This document shows positions 48,701 to 60,081 of a stretch of DNA of 64,000 bases, one piece after another. The stretch is taken from positions 7,588,616 to 7,652,615 of the forward strand of contig HG738139.1 of NCBI GenBank assembly GCA_000499405.2, read 5' to 3'. The position numbers and the translations under genes were made by a program. The notes under the pieces were generated by a model. The model did no database searches. It was not told where the DNA came from and saw nothing but the letters and a program-made list of their open reading frames with translations. The stretch's first letter is position 1. Every line of letters starts with the position of its first letter. This DNA is from Onchocerca volvulus. Taxonomy: Eukaryota; Nematoda; Chromadorea; Rhabditida; Onchocercidae.

Positions 48701-51700
48701 GGCGCATCTACGTCCACGGCCTCACCTTTTGGTATATATTTAACAGCTCCTGTTAAGACTTCTATATAAATTTAGAGATTTCAAATTTTTTTCATTTCCT
48801 ATGCTAAAGAAATTTTTAGAAAAAATATGCTGTTTTTCAGGCACTCAGTCAACAGGTGGACTTTTTGGCTCTAAACCAGTTAGTAGTGGATTGTTTGGCT
48901 CAAACACAGGTATTCTGTAGTATAACTCACTATATGCAGAAAGTTTTCATGATCGAAAATTTTCAGATATTCAATTTTCTACTGCTTAATAATTGTCATT
49001 TTAGGAAGTCTTTTCGGACAAGCTGCTCCTTCCTCAACACCATCATTATTCGGCTCATCTGCAGCGAAACCAGTTAATTCTTTATTTGGTTCTACTGCAA
49101 CGCAACCTGGTGAGATCTTCTCCATGTATAAAATTTTTTTGTTTTAAATCGCAGGAAAGAGAAATTGAACTTTCGATGTTTTACAGTTTTCGGCTCCACG
49201 CAGCAAGTAGCAGGTGGTAATATTTCGTCAGCGGCACCCATTGTTTTGGGTGCCGATTTTAATCAGTGGCAGATTGAAAAAGCAGTTATCGAAGCACAGT
49301 TAGCAGCTAGTCCATATGGTGATAATCCATTGTTAAAACTTCTAACGACTGAATCACAAGAGAAATCAAATATCCCTAATCCAGTCAGGTTAGACTGAAT
49401 ATTTATATTCGTTTTGACTTTTCTTTCGTGGTACTTATTAATAAGATTTATGTCCTATTTCAAGAGTATGTTATCTTTTTTCCAAGTAGTTTGATATCAG
49501 TTCAGATAACTACATAGTGCAAATTAATTTCCTTGTCTGGAATTATTTTCATTGAAAATTGTTTGCTAGCATGTTTCTTCCAAGCTGACCTTTTCCTTAT
49601 TTTTAATTATTGTTTCGAAAGATAACTTTTGTAGAAGTTGCTTTACAAAACATTTTTTCATTAATCATATATTTGTAGTGTAGAGCGTCAGATGCGATTT
49701 CTGGCTTCAAAGAAAGACGCAGGTGCGGTGACGACAACAACACCGAGTGGACCGCTTGCACTGGGTTCAATACCTGCTGCTGCATCCCGTATTAAACCTT
49801 CGGCATCCAATTCCCGAGAAAGTATCGGAGATTTTACATATCACTCCATGTTTTTGCCACCCGGCCTTAGAGGCAGTAGCAAGAAGAACACATCATTGAA
49901 TCTTGATAGCACTGCTAATCGGCATGTTTTTTTTTTCTCTTATAACATTCTAAGCTAAATTCTTTGTAGCACTGAAATTTAAGCACTGGATATCCAAATC
50001 TCCACAATTAATAAAATCGAAATACTTCTCTGTTGTTTGAATTAAAATTATTGGCATTGATTACATTGAGCAAATTTTGTTGGAATTAATGAATTTTCGA
50101 ATTTCTGAAAATATCTTTTCAGATCGTGTGGTACTAATGGTTCGTTTTCATCGATAGATCCTGCAAGTTTTCTTGGGTTGAATAATAGCCAGTCATCGAA
50201 GTCAAAATATAATTCGAATATTAAGCGACTTGATCTCAGTGTTCTCCATAAATATATGGTACTAATTAAATTAACTTCATTATTCCGTGTTGCATATTAC
50301 GTTAGATATCATGAATATCTTATGCTTACAAAGAAACGTAATTCATTTCCAAATCCAAAAAGCAATAAATGATTGATTGGAAAATGAGAAAATTAAACTT
50401 TATAGCAAGAAAATAGACGAAATTCTACGAATTCAGTAGCTGTGTCGCCTTTATCAGCAGCACAAGTCAATGGAAATAAAGAAACAATTGATAATGCACG
50501 AATTGGAATAGTTTCAAGAGCAGATATTGTAAGTATTTATTTTGAGTTTTGAAAATTAGAAGAAAAATGAAAACAAGATTTTTGGGATTCTAATACACTT
50601 GAAAAACTTATAGCGATCAGTTACTGCTGAGCCGACAACGACAGGACAGAAAGCAGGCGTTTCATCCATGTTGTCATCTTCGGAAAATTTGTCAACTAAT
50701 AAAACAATAGCTGGGGAAGAACGACTAGCCAATTCTCAGTCTGCTCTGCGACGCTTTACTGAAGTTTCTTCGTCATCGGTTTGTTTCAATTATATTAATG
50801 ACATTTATTTATTGATTACCAAAGTGTTCAGGACTGTCTGGTTTCTTAGTAATACACATCCTTCTTCGACCTCAAATACTGCTGTTGATGATCTTTCTGA
50901 TAGAACATAGTTGTGAAGTCATTTCAGCTGACTAGTAATAGTTTTCTTTCGATTTGGTTCGCATTTCTGTGAATGACTGTGTCATACATTGACATTAGTT
51001 ACCAATGTAGACTAAAAGCACCTCACTAATTGTTAGAAAAGTCTAAAAGTGATATTTTTCGTTTGTTTCGAACTAGGCAGTGTGTTACTGGTGGTTATAA
51101 AATTTCTTGCGCATTCATGTCTCAGATTTTTCAGAATGAGAGAATGAATAGTAGAAGATCATCACACTAAGATCAAATATTTGGAAATTTTAAAATTCAA
51201 ACCGATGAATTGTATAGAAAGAATAACTATTTTTATAAAAAAAAAAATTAATGCAGGTGCATTCCGAACAGGAGAGCAATAACAGTTCATTGAATATAAC
51301 TAACAGAACTGTTGCCAGTGTCTCTTCTGAAAATGTTGCTATGGGTAATGTTCATCCGGCAGGTATAATTTTAACAAGGTAAGTATTTCTTTAGTTTAAA
51401 TTCAGTTATATTCAATTTTTAGAGTCCGCAATACTTTGAATCTTTTAATTCGTGAAATTTCGAACAATAGATAGGCAGCAATACTGAAATAAAAGTACAG
51501 CTCATAAAATTTCTCGTTACTTCATTGTATACCTCAGAAAAGTTGTATCACTCGAAATTTATTAGTGTACTGTTGTTGTATTGAAAATGTTTACGATACG
51601 TCGACTGGCTTTCGGAAATATTTTTTGGTCTGCTTCATTCGATTTACACAATGTTAATTTGGATAAGATTTTGATTTTTTATTATTTTTCAATGGATTGA

Positions 51701-54700
51701 AGTAATTTTTACTAGTAACTAAGAATTTCGTTTATTACAGGGGAGATTATGAATGCGAGCCATCGCTGGAAGAACTTGCAGAAATGGCGCTGAAAAATAA
51801 TGCCATCTGCCATATTGAAAGTGGCTTTACAATACGTCGACTGGCTTTTGGAAGTGTTTTTTGGCCTGGTCCATTTGATTTACACAACGTTAATTTGGAT
51901 AAGGTTTTGACTCTTTATTATTTTTACAATGGAGATTAAAGTAATCTGGAACAATTTCTCAAAAATATTTGGTTTTTAAGTTTGGTATTTAGTAAAATAT
52001 TTGGTATTTGTGTTTTACAATTGGGAAATGTGGTTTTTCATTCTCTATTAATCTCAGTTTTCTTTCAGATAGTACATTTCCGTCAGCACGAAGTAATTGT
52101 ATATCCTGATGATAATTTTAAGCCACCAGTTGGACAAGAATTAAATCGATTTGCAGAAGTTAGTCTGGATAGAGTTTGGCCTCGCGATAAAAAAACCAAA
52201 GAATATATCACGGTTTGTTTTAAACATCTTTATTTGATGTTGTTGTGTGCAGAAAACAAAAAATACAAGAGTTTTTCCTTAGAATTTAATTTTCAACAAC
52301 CATCAAGAAATTCGTTTTAGGATCCTCTCAGGCTAGAAGAAATGGGTTATCGGGCAAAGCTAGAGCGTGCTTCATTAAAAATGGGAGCGAAATTCAAGGA
52401 CTATCGTCCTGAAACAGGCACTTGGGTGTTCACAGTGCCACATTTTACCAAATATGGATTAACGGTTAATTTTTCTTATAGTGGCAGATATTTTTCACAT
52501 GGTTACCTACTGTTTTCTTTTATATTTATGATTTTTTATTTTCATTGATTCATTGCATTATTTTCAATTGAACTTGATTATAAAAGATGCAAGAATATTG
52601 CCGCCAGTCATAATTCTTTACAAATTATCAAGTTTGCCTCCAGTTTCAATTTAAATTCAAGATGTTGCAAATTTTCTAGGATGATGATGACGACGATATA
52701 CTTGATGAAGAGCAACTGAAGACGGCTTTGAAAGCGAGCAGAATCCAGAATGCTGTGCAACGGGCAAAATTACCGAAGCTAAAAATTGTTCATGAAGATG
52801 AACCTGCCAGTCCGATGGCATCAAATGGTTCTGCAACTGATGGTTTTCAAGTAAGTAAAAAATTCTTTAAATTGCGAAAAAAAGGGGCAATTTTTGTTCG
52901 ATTTATGTTGACTCAACACAACCTTTTTTATAATTTACTTTTGCTTTGTTTGAAAAAAAAGAGAATTTTGCAACAAAATCTTGCTTAGTTGAAATATGAA
53001 TGGTATATTTTCCGAAATGTATCGTTTTCTAAAAGGTCATTGATATGCGATATCGCTTCTAATATGCATGAGAATGCCGGAAGTATTTTAGCTCTTCATT
53101 TTCAAATTTTGCACATTTTAATAATCATTTTTTTTTTTTTTTTTTTTTGTACAACGAGTTATACATTTGGTATAAAACTGAATATCGCATATTTCAGGAT
53201 GATCAGCAGGAGTTGAAACAAATTGATTCATTGTCTGATTCAATGTTTTTTGTGCGTGGATTGGGTGGAATCAATGGTACAGCATTTTTTCTCATTTTTT
53301 ATTCACCGTAGTGATTCTTCTCTATATTGACTTTTCATCTGTTACTCTTCAATTCATGAATTTAAGGTTATGAAAAATCTGAGCAGAATGTTTTCTTTGA
53401 TGCACTTGCTGTGAATGACTTTGTTCGGCCAAATATGATTTTAGAAACGGAACATAAAATGGAACTTTGTGATAATAAAACAGTTCTAGGTTTGTGAGTT
53501 TTTTTCAGTCCTAATTTCATCTTCATCTGATTCATTTACAATAGTAGTAATGTAAGAAGTTCATGAAAATAAAGTTCACAGAACCATCAAATTTTTAAAT
53601 GGTATACTTTCTACTTACAGTTTAATATCTTAACTAACAGCCGCTTCTATTAACTAGATTTTTTTTTTTATTAAAAAACTAGTGATTAAGAGCGGTTGTA
53701 AGTTGAAACATTAAATTCCGAAAATTCTTTTTTGTAATTAAAAAAATTTGGTTAATGGAAGCATTTGTCAGTTGAAATTTAAGTTGTAAGTTGGAAGTAA
53801 TTTCAATTTAAAAATCATGATTTTGTAGATAATTTGTTGGGTGATTCTATGATGATTGATGCAGAAAGGCAAGAAGAAAGTATTGATCAATCACAAATGT
53901 ATCTTATTGATCCGGTTAATGAAATTGAGTGTTATCTTAAAGAAGGTGAACAAGCAATCATGAAATTAGCCAAAAAAACCGGTACATTTATAGACGGTTC
54001 ATCAATGAATGGGAGGTGTGGACGTGTGAGTTGGAATCATGGTTAGTTAATTTTTTTCAGAACTTTGAAATGGGTGACAGCAAGAAATCAAAATTTTCTT
54101 AAAATGATCGTTAATGATAAATTCAAGACTAGAAAAGCTTTCTTTTTATGTCTACACAAAAATGTTCATTTAAAAAAAAAAAAAAAGCTCTGTCAAAATT
54201 CATAACGCATGGATAATTTCGGCTTGTTTTTGTTGATCCAGTGAATAGAAATTATTTCTTTAGGCTTCAGGAGAAAGTAATACGTCAGTTCACATCGCTG
54301 ATAACTCCATTCAAAGTTCAGGAACCTTTCACTGATTTACTTACTACATTTTCTTTTTAACTTGATCAAATCCGTAAGACTCATCTTGCAAACTGGATCT
54401 GTCCTTTGTCAATTTGATGATATATCGATGGGTCCATTCAGATGCATTTTGTTCATTTTCTCAACAATTATTCTCAACCTTAGACATTTAAGAATAAGAT
54501 TTTTTCTTTCCAGGTCGAGTACTTTGGATGAGCGATCTTCCGAATTCATTAGCAGTACGATGTTTTAAACTTCAGTGTATCGATCAAGTACCTGCCGTAA
54601 ATTTCTTTAGTCTTTAATTTTTTTTTTTTTTTTCCTGATATTTTCAATGGAAAGAGTAGCCAATAATTTTTTCCTTCTTGTGTTTTTTAAAATTTTAATT

Positions 54701-57700
54701 CTATTATAAACTTAAATCTTCTAACAGCATAACCTTTAGGGCTAATTCAAATCACGAATTATTGAATTAGTTGTGCCAATTTTTTTGCTGTACGTATCCA
54801 ATTTGTTCATATGTGTTTAATTATTGTTTTGAATTATTGCAGGAATATATTATCGATCTCTTCCGAAAAATCGATTTTATGAGTGAAATAGTGAGCAGTG
54901 AGGATACCGAAAATTTAATTTACCAAGATGTTCCACAAAGAAAGCCAAATGGGGTAAGTTCACTTTTTCATTTTTTTTTTTCGAAGTTTGTAATCGTACA
55001 TAGCCTGTTTATATTTTTTCTCATAAAATTTTTCAGTTTTTTTTTTTTTTTTTTTTGATACTTAGATAAATCTTGGATAAATCCACAAAAATAGTTTGTT
55101 GAGTCTTGATCGTATTTCGGTTGGAACACAGACATCATGCATGATTATATTTGCTTATAGGAGTTTTCTGATTTAATAAGTTGCTTTCTGGCGGCATCGA
55201 GATTCAACGACATGAAACATGATTCGAATGTTTTGGAATTGTGTGATGCTCTTTTTGGCTCTCAAATTACAGGTGTTTCTTATAATTCTGCCTTTTCTGA
55301 TGATAAAATGATGTGTTTCATTTTCATTCGCCATTTTCAATCAATATACACAGTAACATTGTGAAATCTAAACAAAATCAGTTTTTTAAAAATATCTGAA
55401 CATGTCTTATGCTGTTTCCAGAGAACATCAATTACACCAAAATGTTAAATCGTCGTGAAGAAGTTGCTAAATGGCTACAGAAATATTTGACAACTCTTGA
55501 ACGACATGGAAAGCCACCACCACCAGGTCCTGCAAAAATCCTCCACTTAATGTTAATTGGTGATTTGGAAGCTGCAGCAGAGGAAGCTGTCGAAAGCAAT
55601 TATCCTCATCTTGCTTGCGGACTTTCGGTATTTAAACATACTGACAGAACAGCTTACAAAAATCAGGTCCACATTTGATTATGATTAAAATAGACTTATT
55701 TTTTGGAAATTGTCCTTTTTCGCACATCTTAGTGTCATTGAAATTAAATTCGACAGAAAACATATATTCACTGAATGAGACGCTTTCTTTGCATTTGACG
55801 ATAACTTAATAATTAATAGTTAATAATATTGGTAGTTGTGCAGTATGGCTGTTATTTTTGTCTAAATCTCTTAGCATATTTCTTTATTTCAGATTGAATA
55901 TTGGAAGGGAACAAAGGAATGTAAATTTATCAACGAGGATCTATTGAAAATTTATCTTTTGATGGCAGGAGAAATGCAAACTGAAATAAATGGTCGGATA
56001 ATCTTTGTGAATGATGGTCTGGATGGATTACAAGTAAGTTAATAAATCATTTTTTGAATCTTAGTCATTCTTGTTTGCTATCGAATTCACCATTTTTTTT
56101 TTTGCTCTCTCAGAATTCAGTGCTCCCTATTTGAGGCTTTTACTAGATTGGAAAAATGGGAAAAAAGTGTAAAAATAAATTTCAGTGCCAATAAACGTCT
56201 TTTTTTGTTATTTACATACTTTTCTTTATTTGATGTAAAAAATGCCAAACCTGACGATGAGCCCAAACGACAGAGCCCAGTAATTTCCATGTACCTGCTC
56301 GTCGATTTATTCGTAGCATACGAAAAATTTGAAAAAAGCTGTAATTAATTGAAAAATCGATCGATAACGAATAGTCATTTTACAATAATTAATTAATAGG
56401 AATTAAGTGGCAGTAACTATCAATAATTGATCAAAAAATAATAATTAATTTCTGATAAATAATAGTTATTTTTTTTTATATTGCAGACTTTATGCACATT
56501 CGTTTCATATTTTGATCCATTTGATGCTTCACTGAAATATGTTCTGGACGCTTTCGAAAATGATTTGAAAATGCGAAAGGCAGAGCATACATTGAAATGC
56601 AACGTTTTTTATGAACTTATTCAATTGGCTTGTGATCCCAGCCGATCTTTGGATGCCGTTCTAGAACCTAGCTGCACCGGCATACATCCTATGGATTATC
56701 ATTTATGGTTTGTATTGTATTTTTATTTTGAATTTCAAGAATTAATTAAATGTTCCATATTCTATATTTCTCTTTCGGAAGTTATTTGACTTTGATCCAT
56801 TCTACATATAATAAAATGAATCATCTATATTCAAAAAACGAAGGAAATGAAATGGTGAAAATTGAGGATTTTTGAATAGAACGGGATAAATAAAAGTATT
56901 GGAATTAGAAGGGAAAACTTGTTTTGCAGTTATTCTTAGTTATTTAGTTTTAACTAAAAGTTACGTTTTGCAATGATAGGCTAAAAAACTGAGCTTTTAA
57001 AAAATCTTGCTTTCGTATTTCTTCCTTTTTTCTTTCGGAGATTTTTCTCTTTTTCCTTCTGTAAAAAAATGTTTGCAGCTGGCATTTGTGGTTTATCTTA
57101 CGAATTTTGAGATTCAAACATCCTTCAGAATCTGCTGAACATGCACTCCATATTCGATATGCTGAACAACTTTGTCAGATGGAGTTGTATCATCTCGCTG
57201 CAATTGTATTGATGCATATTTCTGATTCGCTAAGGTACATTTTATCTATAGAACCTGTTCTCGATATTAAACACCTTTAGTAGATCCACTGCTGATAACA
57301 GTGATAAGTTGAAAGAAATATTCAGACGTTCTTAGTATTTCCTTTCTTCAGTATATTCCTCATTTAAAATACTTTGAAATTATCAGTCGCAATAATGCTT
57401 TGAACGAACTTGGTGATCGAATCGCAGACAAAGCTGATGAAGAAACCTACATTAAATTATCAACAATAGCGCGTTTACCGGATTACATTATTGCTCGATC
57501 AAGGTAATTTTTTTAATTTTAATCTTTTTTTTTTCCTTTTTGCTAGCAGGAGAGTATTGGAGAGGATGACATATCAGCTCTTGATTTTCGAAATTTATTT
57601 ATTATTTTTTAGATACATGCGAGCGAAATTGGAAGATGATGGAGCTAAAATGTGTTTGTATGCTTTGCAAGGCGGCATGCTTGATGAAGCACATTCTATA

Positions 57701-58609
57701 TTTTTCGAAAAAGTTGCCCCTAACATGATTATATCAGGTATTTTCAATTTTTTCTTGTTGAGACAAATTATCTTATGTTTAAGAACTTCATTATTTGAGT
57801 CCTCTTTTTATTTTGGGTTGTAATTGCTTTGAAAATAGGAAAAAAGCTTTAAAATATAAAAGACATAAAAACTGGCCATTAAGAAATGAGAATCTCTATT
57901 AAGAGATTATGTGCATGCATTTGTGAGATTGATAAGTTAAATCCACATGCCATTCACTGAGTTATTTTGCAGATGATTACGAAAGTTTGGGTCAGCTTAG
58001 TGGTTTATTTGAGGAAGTAAGTGATCAAATACCAGCATGGGGTCCAGGAGGACAAATTTTCACCGATTTTTATCGCATTAAAAAGAGGTTGGAAGAAATT
58101 GGAGATGATGAAGAGGTATGTATTAGTCGGTGGAAACATTCGATTTTGAAAATAACTTTTCGATTTTAATTCAAATGATATTTAATTGAAGTTATATTAA
58201 TTTTCTTTAGTTTCTCATTTCCATTGGCTGTATTGTTTAGGTAAAAGAAATCATCGAATGGGCGCATTCTCTTGAGTTACGATTGGTTGCAATGCCTGTA
58301 AACAGTCCCATTCAGAGGTTGGTATAGATTTTATCAAATTTTAGAATTGTGAATTTTCATATCTTCTTTTTTTTACCTTCTATATTCATAATGCTCAAAT
58401 CAAATTATTGCAGACTTGCTGCAACAGTAATGTCTAAATATATATTCAAATTAATCTACGGCTATGAAGGTACTGAAACCGAAAATCTACCATTAAGTTA
58501 TGAAGATAAATTGGAAATTGCGAGTGATTTGGAAATTCTTCCGAATTTTCCTATGGATTCTGCTGCTTCCTCAACATTAATAGTGACATGCAAAAATGAC
58601 GATCAATGA
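45792..58609 (+). CDS. npp-10: Nup98-Nup96 precursor nucleoporin
   Basis: Nuclear-pore polyprotein that cleaves itself into FG-Nup98 and the Y-complex scaffold Nup96. 35 exons, 4962 nt, 1653 aa: 45792-45840, 46207-46338, 46443-46613, 46770-46912, 47177-47336, 47479-47660, 48276-48368, 48629-48731, 48841-48909, 49005-49109, 49187-49388, 49679-49921, 50123-50258, 50406-50528, 50614-50778, 51257-51378, 51741-51903, 52069-52212, 52321-52464, 52680-52850, 53198-53276, 53367-53489, 53829-54041, 54514-54596, 54843-54953, 55161-55272, 55422-55666, 55893-56033, 56487-56707, 57079-57234, 57387-57503, 57613-57737, 57973-58115, 58241-58317, 58414-58609. Residues 1-117: FG repeats. About 120-175: GLEBS. 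Then more FG/GLFG repeats to ~430. About 733-883: autoproteolytic domain. After that an acidic linker and the helical Nup96 (CRHYFLLDLYS-type core, HLWFILRIL). One intron (49922-50122) appears GC-AG. All phases agree; a few FG-exon boundaries could shift by a codon. Confidence 0.95.
46770..47220 (+). other. GLEBS motif of Nup98 (Rae1/Gle2-binding), split by an intron
   Basis: Exons 46770-46912 and 47177 onward encode [32 protein letters not shown] and then [13 protein letters not shown]. This is the conserved hairpin by which Nup98 holds the mRNA-export factor Rae1. The intron lies between the paired Glu codons of SLE-EL. Confidence 0.9.
51579..51706 (+). pseudogene. decayed tandem copy of the 3' half of Nup98 exon 17
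   Basis: About 128 bp in the intron before exon 17 repeat the end of that exon and the start of the next intron (51813-51945). Both carry TACGTCGACTGGCTTT, then GATTTACACAA, GTTAATTTGGATAAG and TTTATTATTTTT. The copy's donor is ATTTTG instead of GTTTTG and its 5' half with the acceptor is absent, so it should be skipped. Two Pro/Gly codons of the original (WPGP) are changed (WSAS). Confidence 0.88.
52441..52464 (+). other. Nup98 autoproteolytic cleavage site, His-Phe|Thr
   Basis: At the end of the autoproteolytic domain the frame reads [13 protein letters not shown], then the next exon begins with six Asp. The conserved cleavage is after Phe in His-Phe-Ser. Here Thr takes the place of the Ser nucleophile, at about residues 877/878. 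Confidence 0.85.
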
Positions 58610-60081
58610 TGTTTATCTCCATAATTTTATCAGCGCATTCAAATCTTATAATAACTGTTATAAATGCTTTGAATTTTGGTAGAAGTGCAGGATATGACGA
58701 TTTTTAAAATTCATTTTAGATAATGATTTCGGGCTCATTTCTCCTTACTTTCAAGTTTCGAGCTCCATTTCAATAGAGCAGTACGAGTTTTAATTTCAGA
58801 AAATGTTTGTATGAGAAATTTTTTTTGATCATTTTTTGGCAAATCACGAAAATTGTCCATTTATACAGTATGCCAGTATACGGAATTTTATTTTCCACAA
58901 AAAATCATAAGAATGTAATTTTTGATATAATTTTTGGATGTAATTTTAACGTAATTTTTGATGTTAACATTGCTAGCCTAAATTCAACATTTTTTTTCCA
59001 AGTAGATAATGTATTTTTTTTTTTTAAATCGATCAAGAGTTGTGCTAATCATTGGTGCTGTGATTTGATCTTGCTGGTCAGGAAGAAAGATAAACTTATA
59101 TTGTTGAACCACATACTCCGGGATATAGATAGAAAATTTCAGAGTAAATGTTTGTTTCTCATTATTCTGTTTGTTTTCTTTGTAAAAGCACTGAGACGTT
59201 TGTATGCTTCAGTTTGCAATGTTGTTTCTCGTTTTATTTTTCATTAAATCCTCTTTTTTTGTTGCGGCAAAAATTGTGGTTTATATGTCATTGCCCTCAT
59301 ATATTTCTAGCAGTATGCTTTGAAATTCAAAATATTTTTTCGGTTTGTTACTGTTGATTTGTTTTTTCTTTATTTGCCCGTTATTGATTTGAGCCAATAA
59401 AATCAGTCAGTTTTTAAGAATAATTTTCAACAGCATGGAAATGCAAAGGCAAGAAGAAAAGGTAGTACCTTGAAAGTTTTCCAATATCGAAAGGACTTCT
59501 AGAAAATCTGTGAATGCAGAATGCAGAATCAGTAAAGATGGTTATAATATGCGGACGTAGAATACTATTGGAGTAAGTCTGGTCTGAAAAAGCTAGACAC
59601 TCTCATCTGAACTCATGGCCAGATGGTATATAAGGATGCATTAGTTCTGCAAACTGTATGTCTAGTAAATCTCGGAAATACTTTAGCAAATGGAACTGTC
59701 AGCCTTCCCTCCATCATCACAATCAATCGATAGCAATTCTCGACCCCTGCCCTTAGAGAAATCTCAATTAGATATGAACTATTTTCCCGCGTTGTAAAGT
59801 AACACAAACCAAATCATCTTCCCACATCAGATCTTGGTCTCAGTTCTTGTCGTAACTAATGTTTGGGAACTTTTGGTGGGAATTGGAGTGTTTTCATTTA
59901 TTGTGGCCTGTTTTCGTCTGAAAATGGAAGATTCGAGTGATTCTTCCAATATCTTTGATGGGAAATTTCCATCTCAAAATCTTGAAACTTTAAAATTTCA
60001 CAGAAAAGTTTTCTCTAAACTCTATCAGTTTATTATTAAAGTTTTTGTCATTCAAGTTATAACTTGTAGCACTCGAATGAA
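58610..60081. other. spacer between Nup98-96 and Cdc16
   Basis: 1.5 kb with the Nup98-96 3' UTR (AATAAA near 59396) and the Cdc16 5' region. About 59420-59830 is slightly less AT-rich and has a minus-strand frame (59613-59807) with no recognised motif; it may be decayed repeat sequence. No gene supported. Confidence 0.45.

Noticed and set aside
59613..59807. 64-codon minus-strand frame in a slightly GC-richer stretch
   Set aside because: No motif; located between two plus-strand genes without splice partners.
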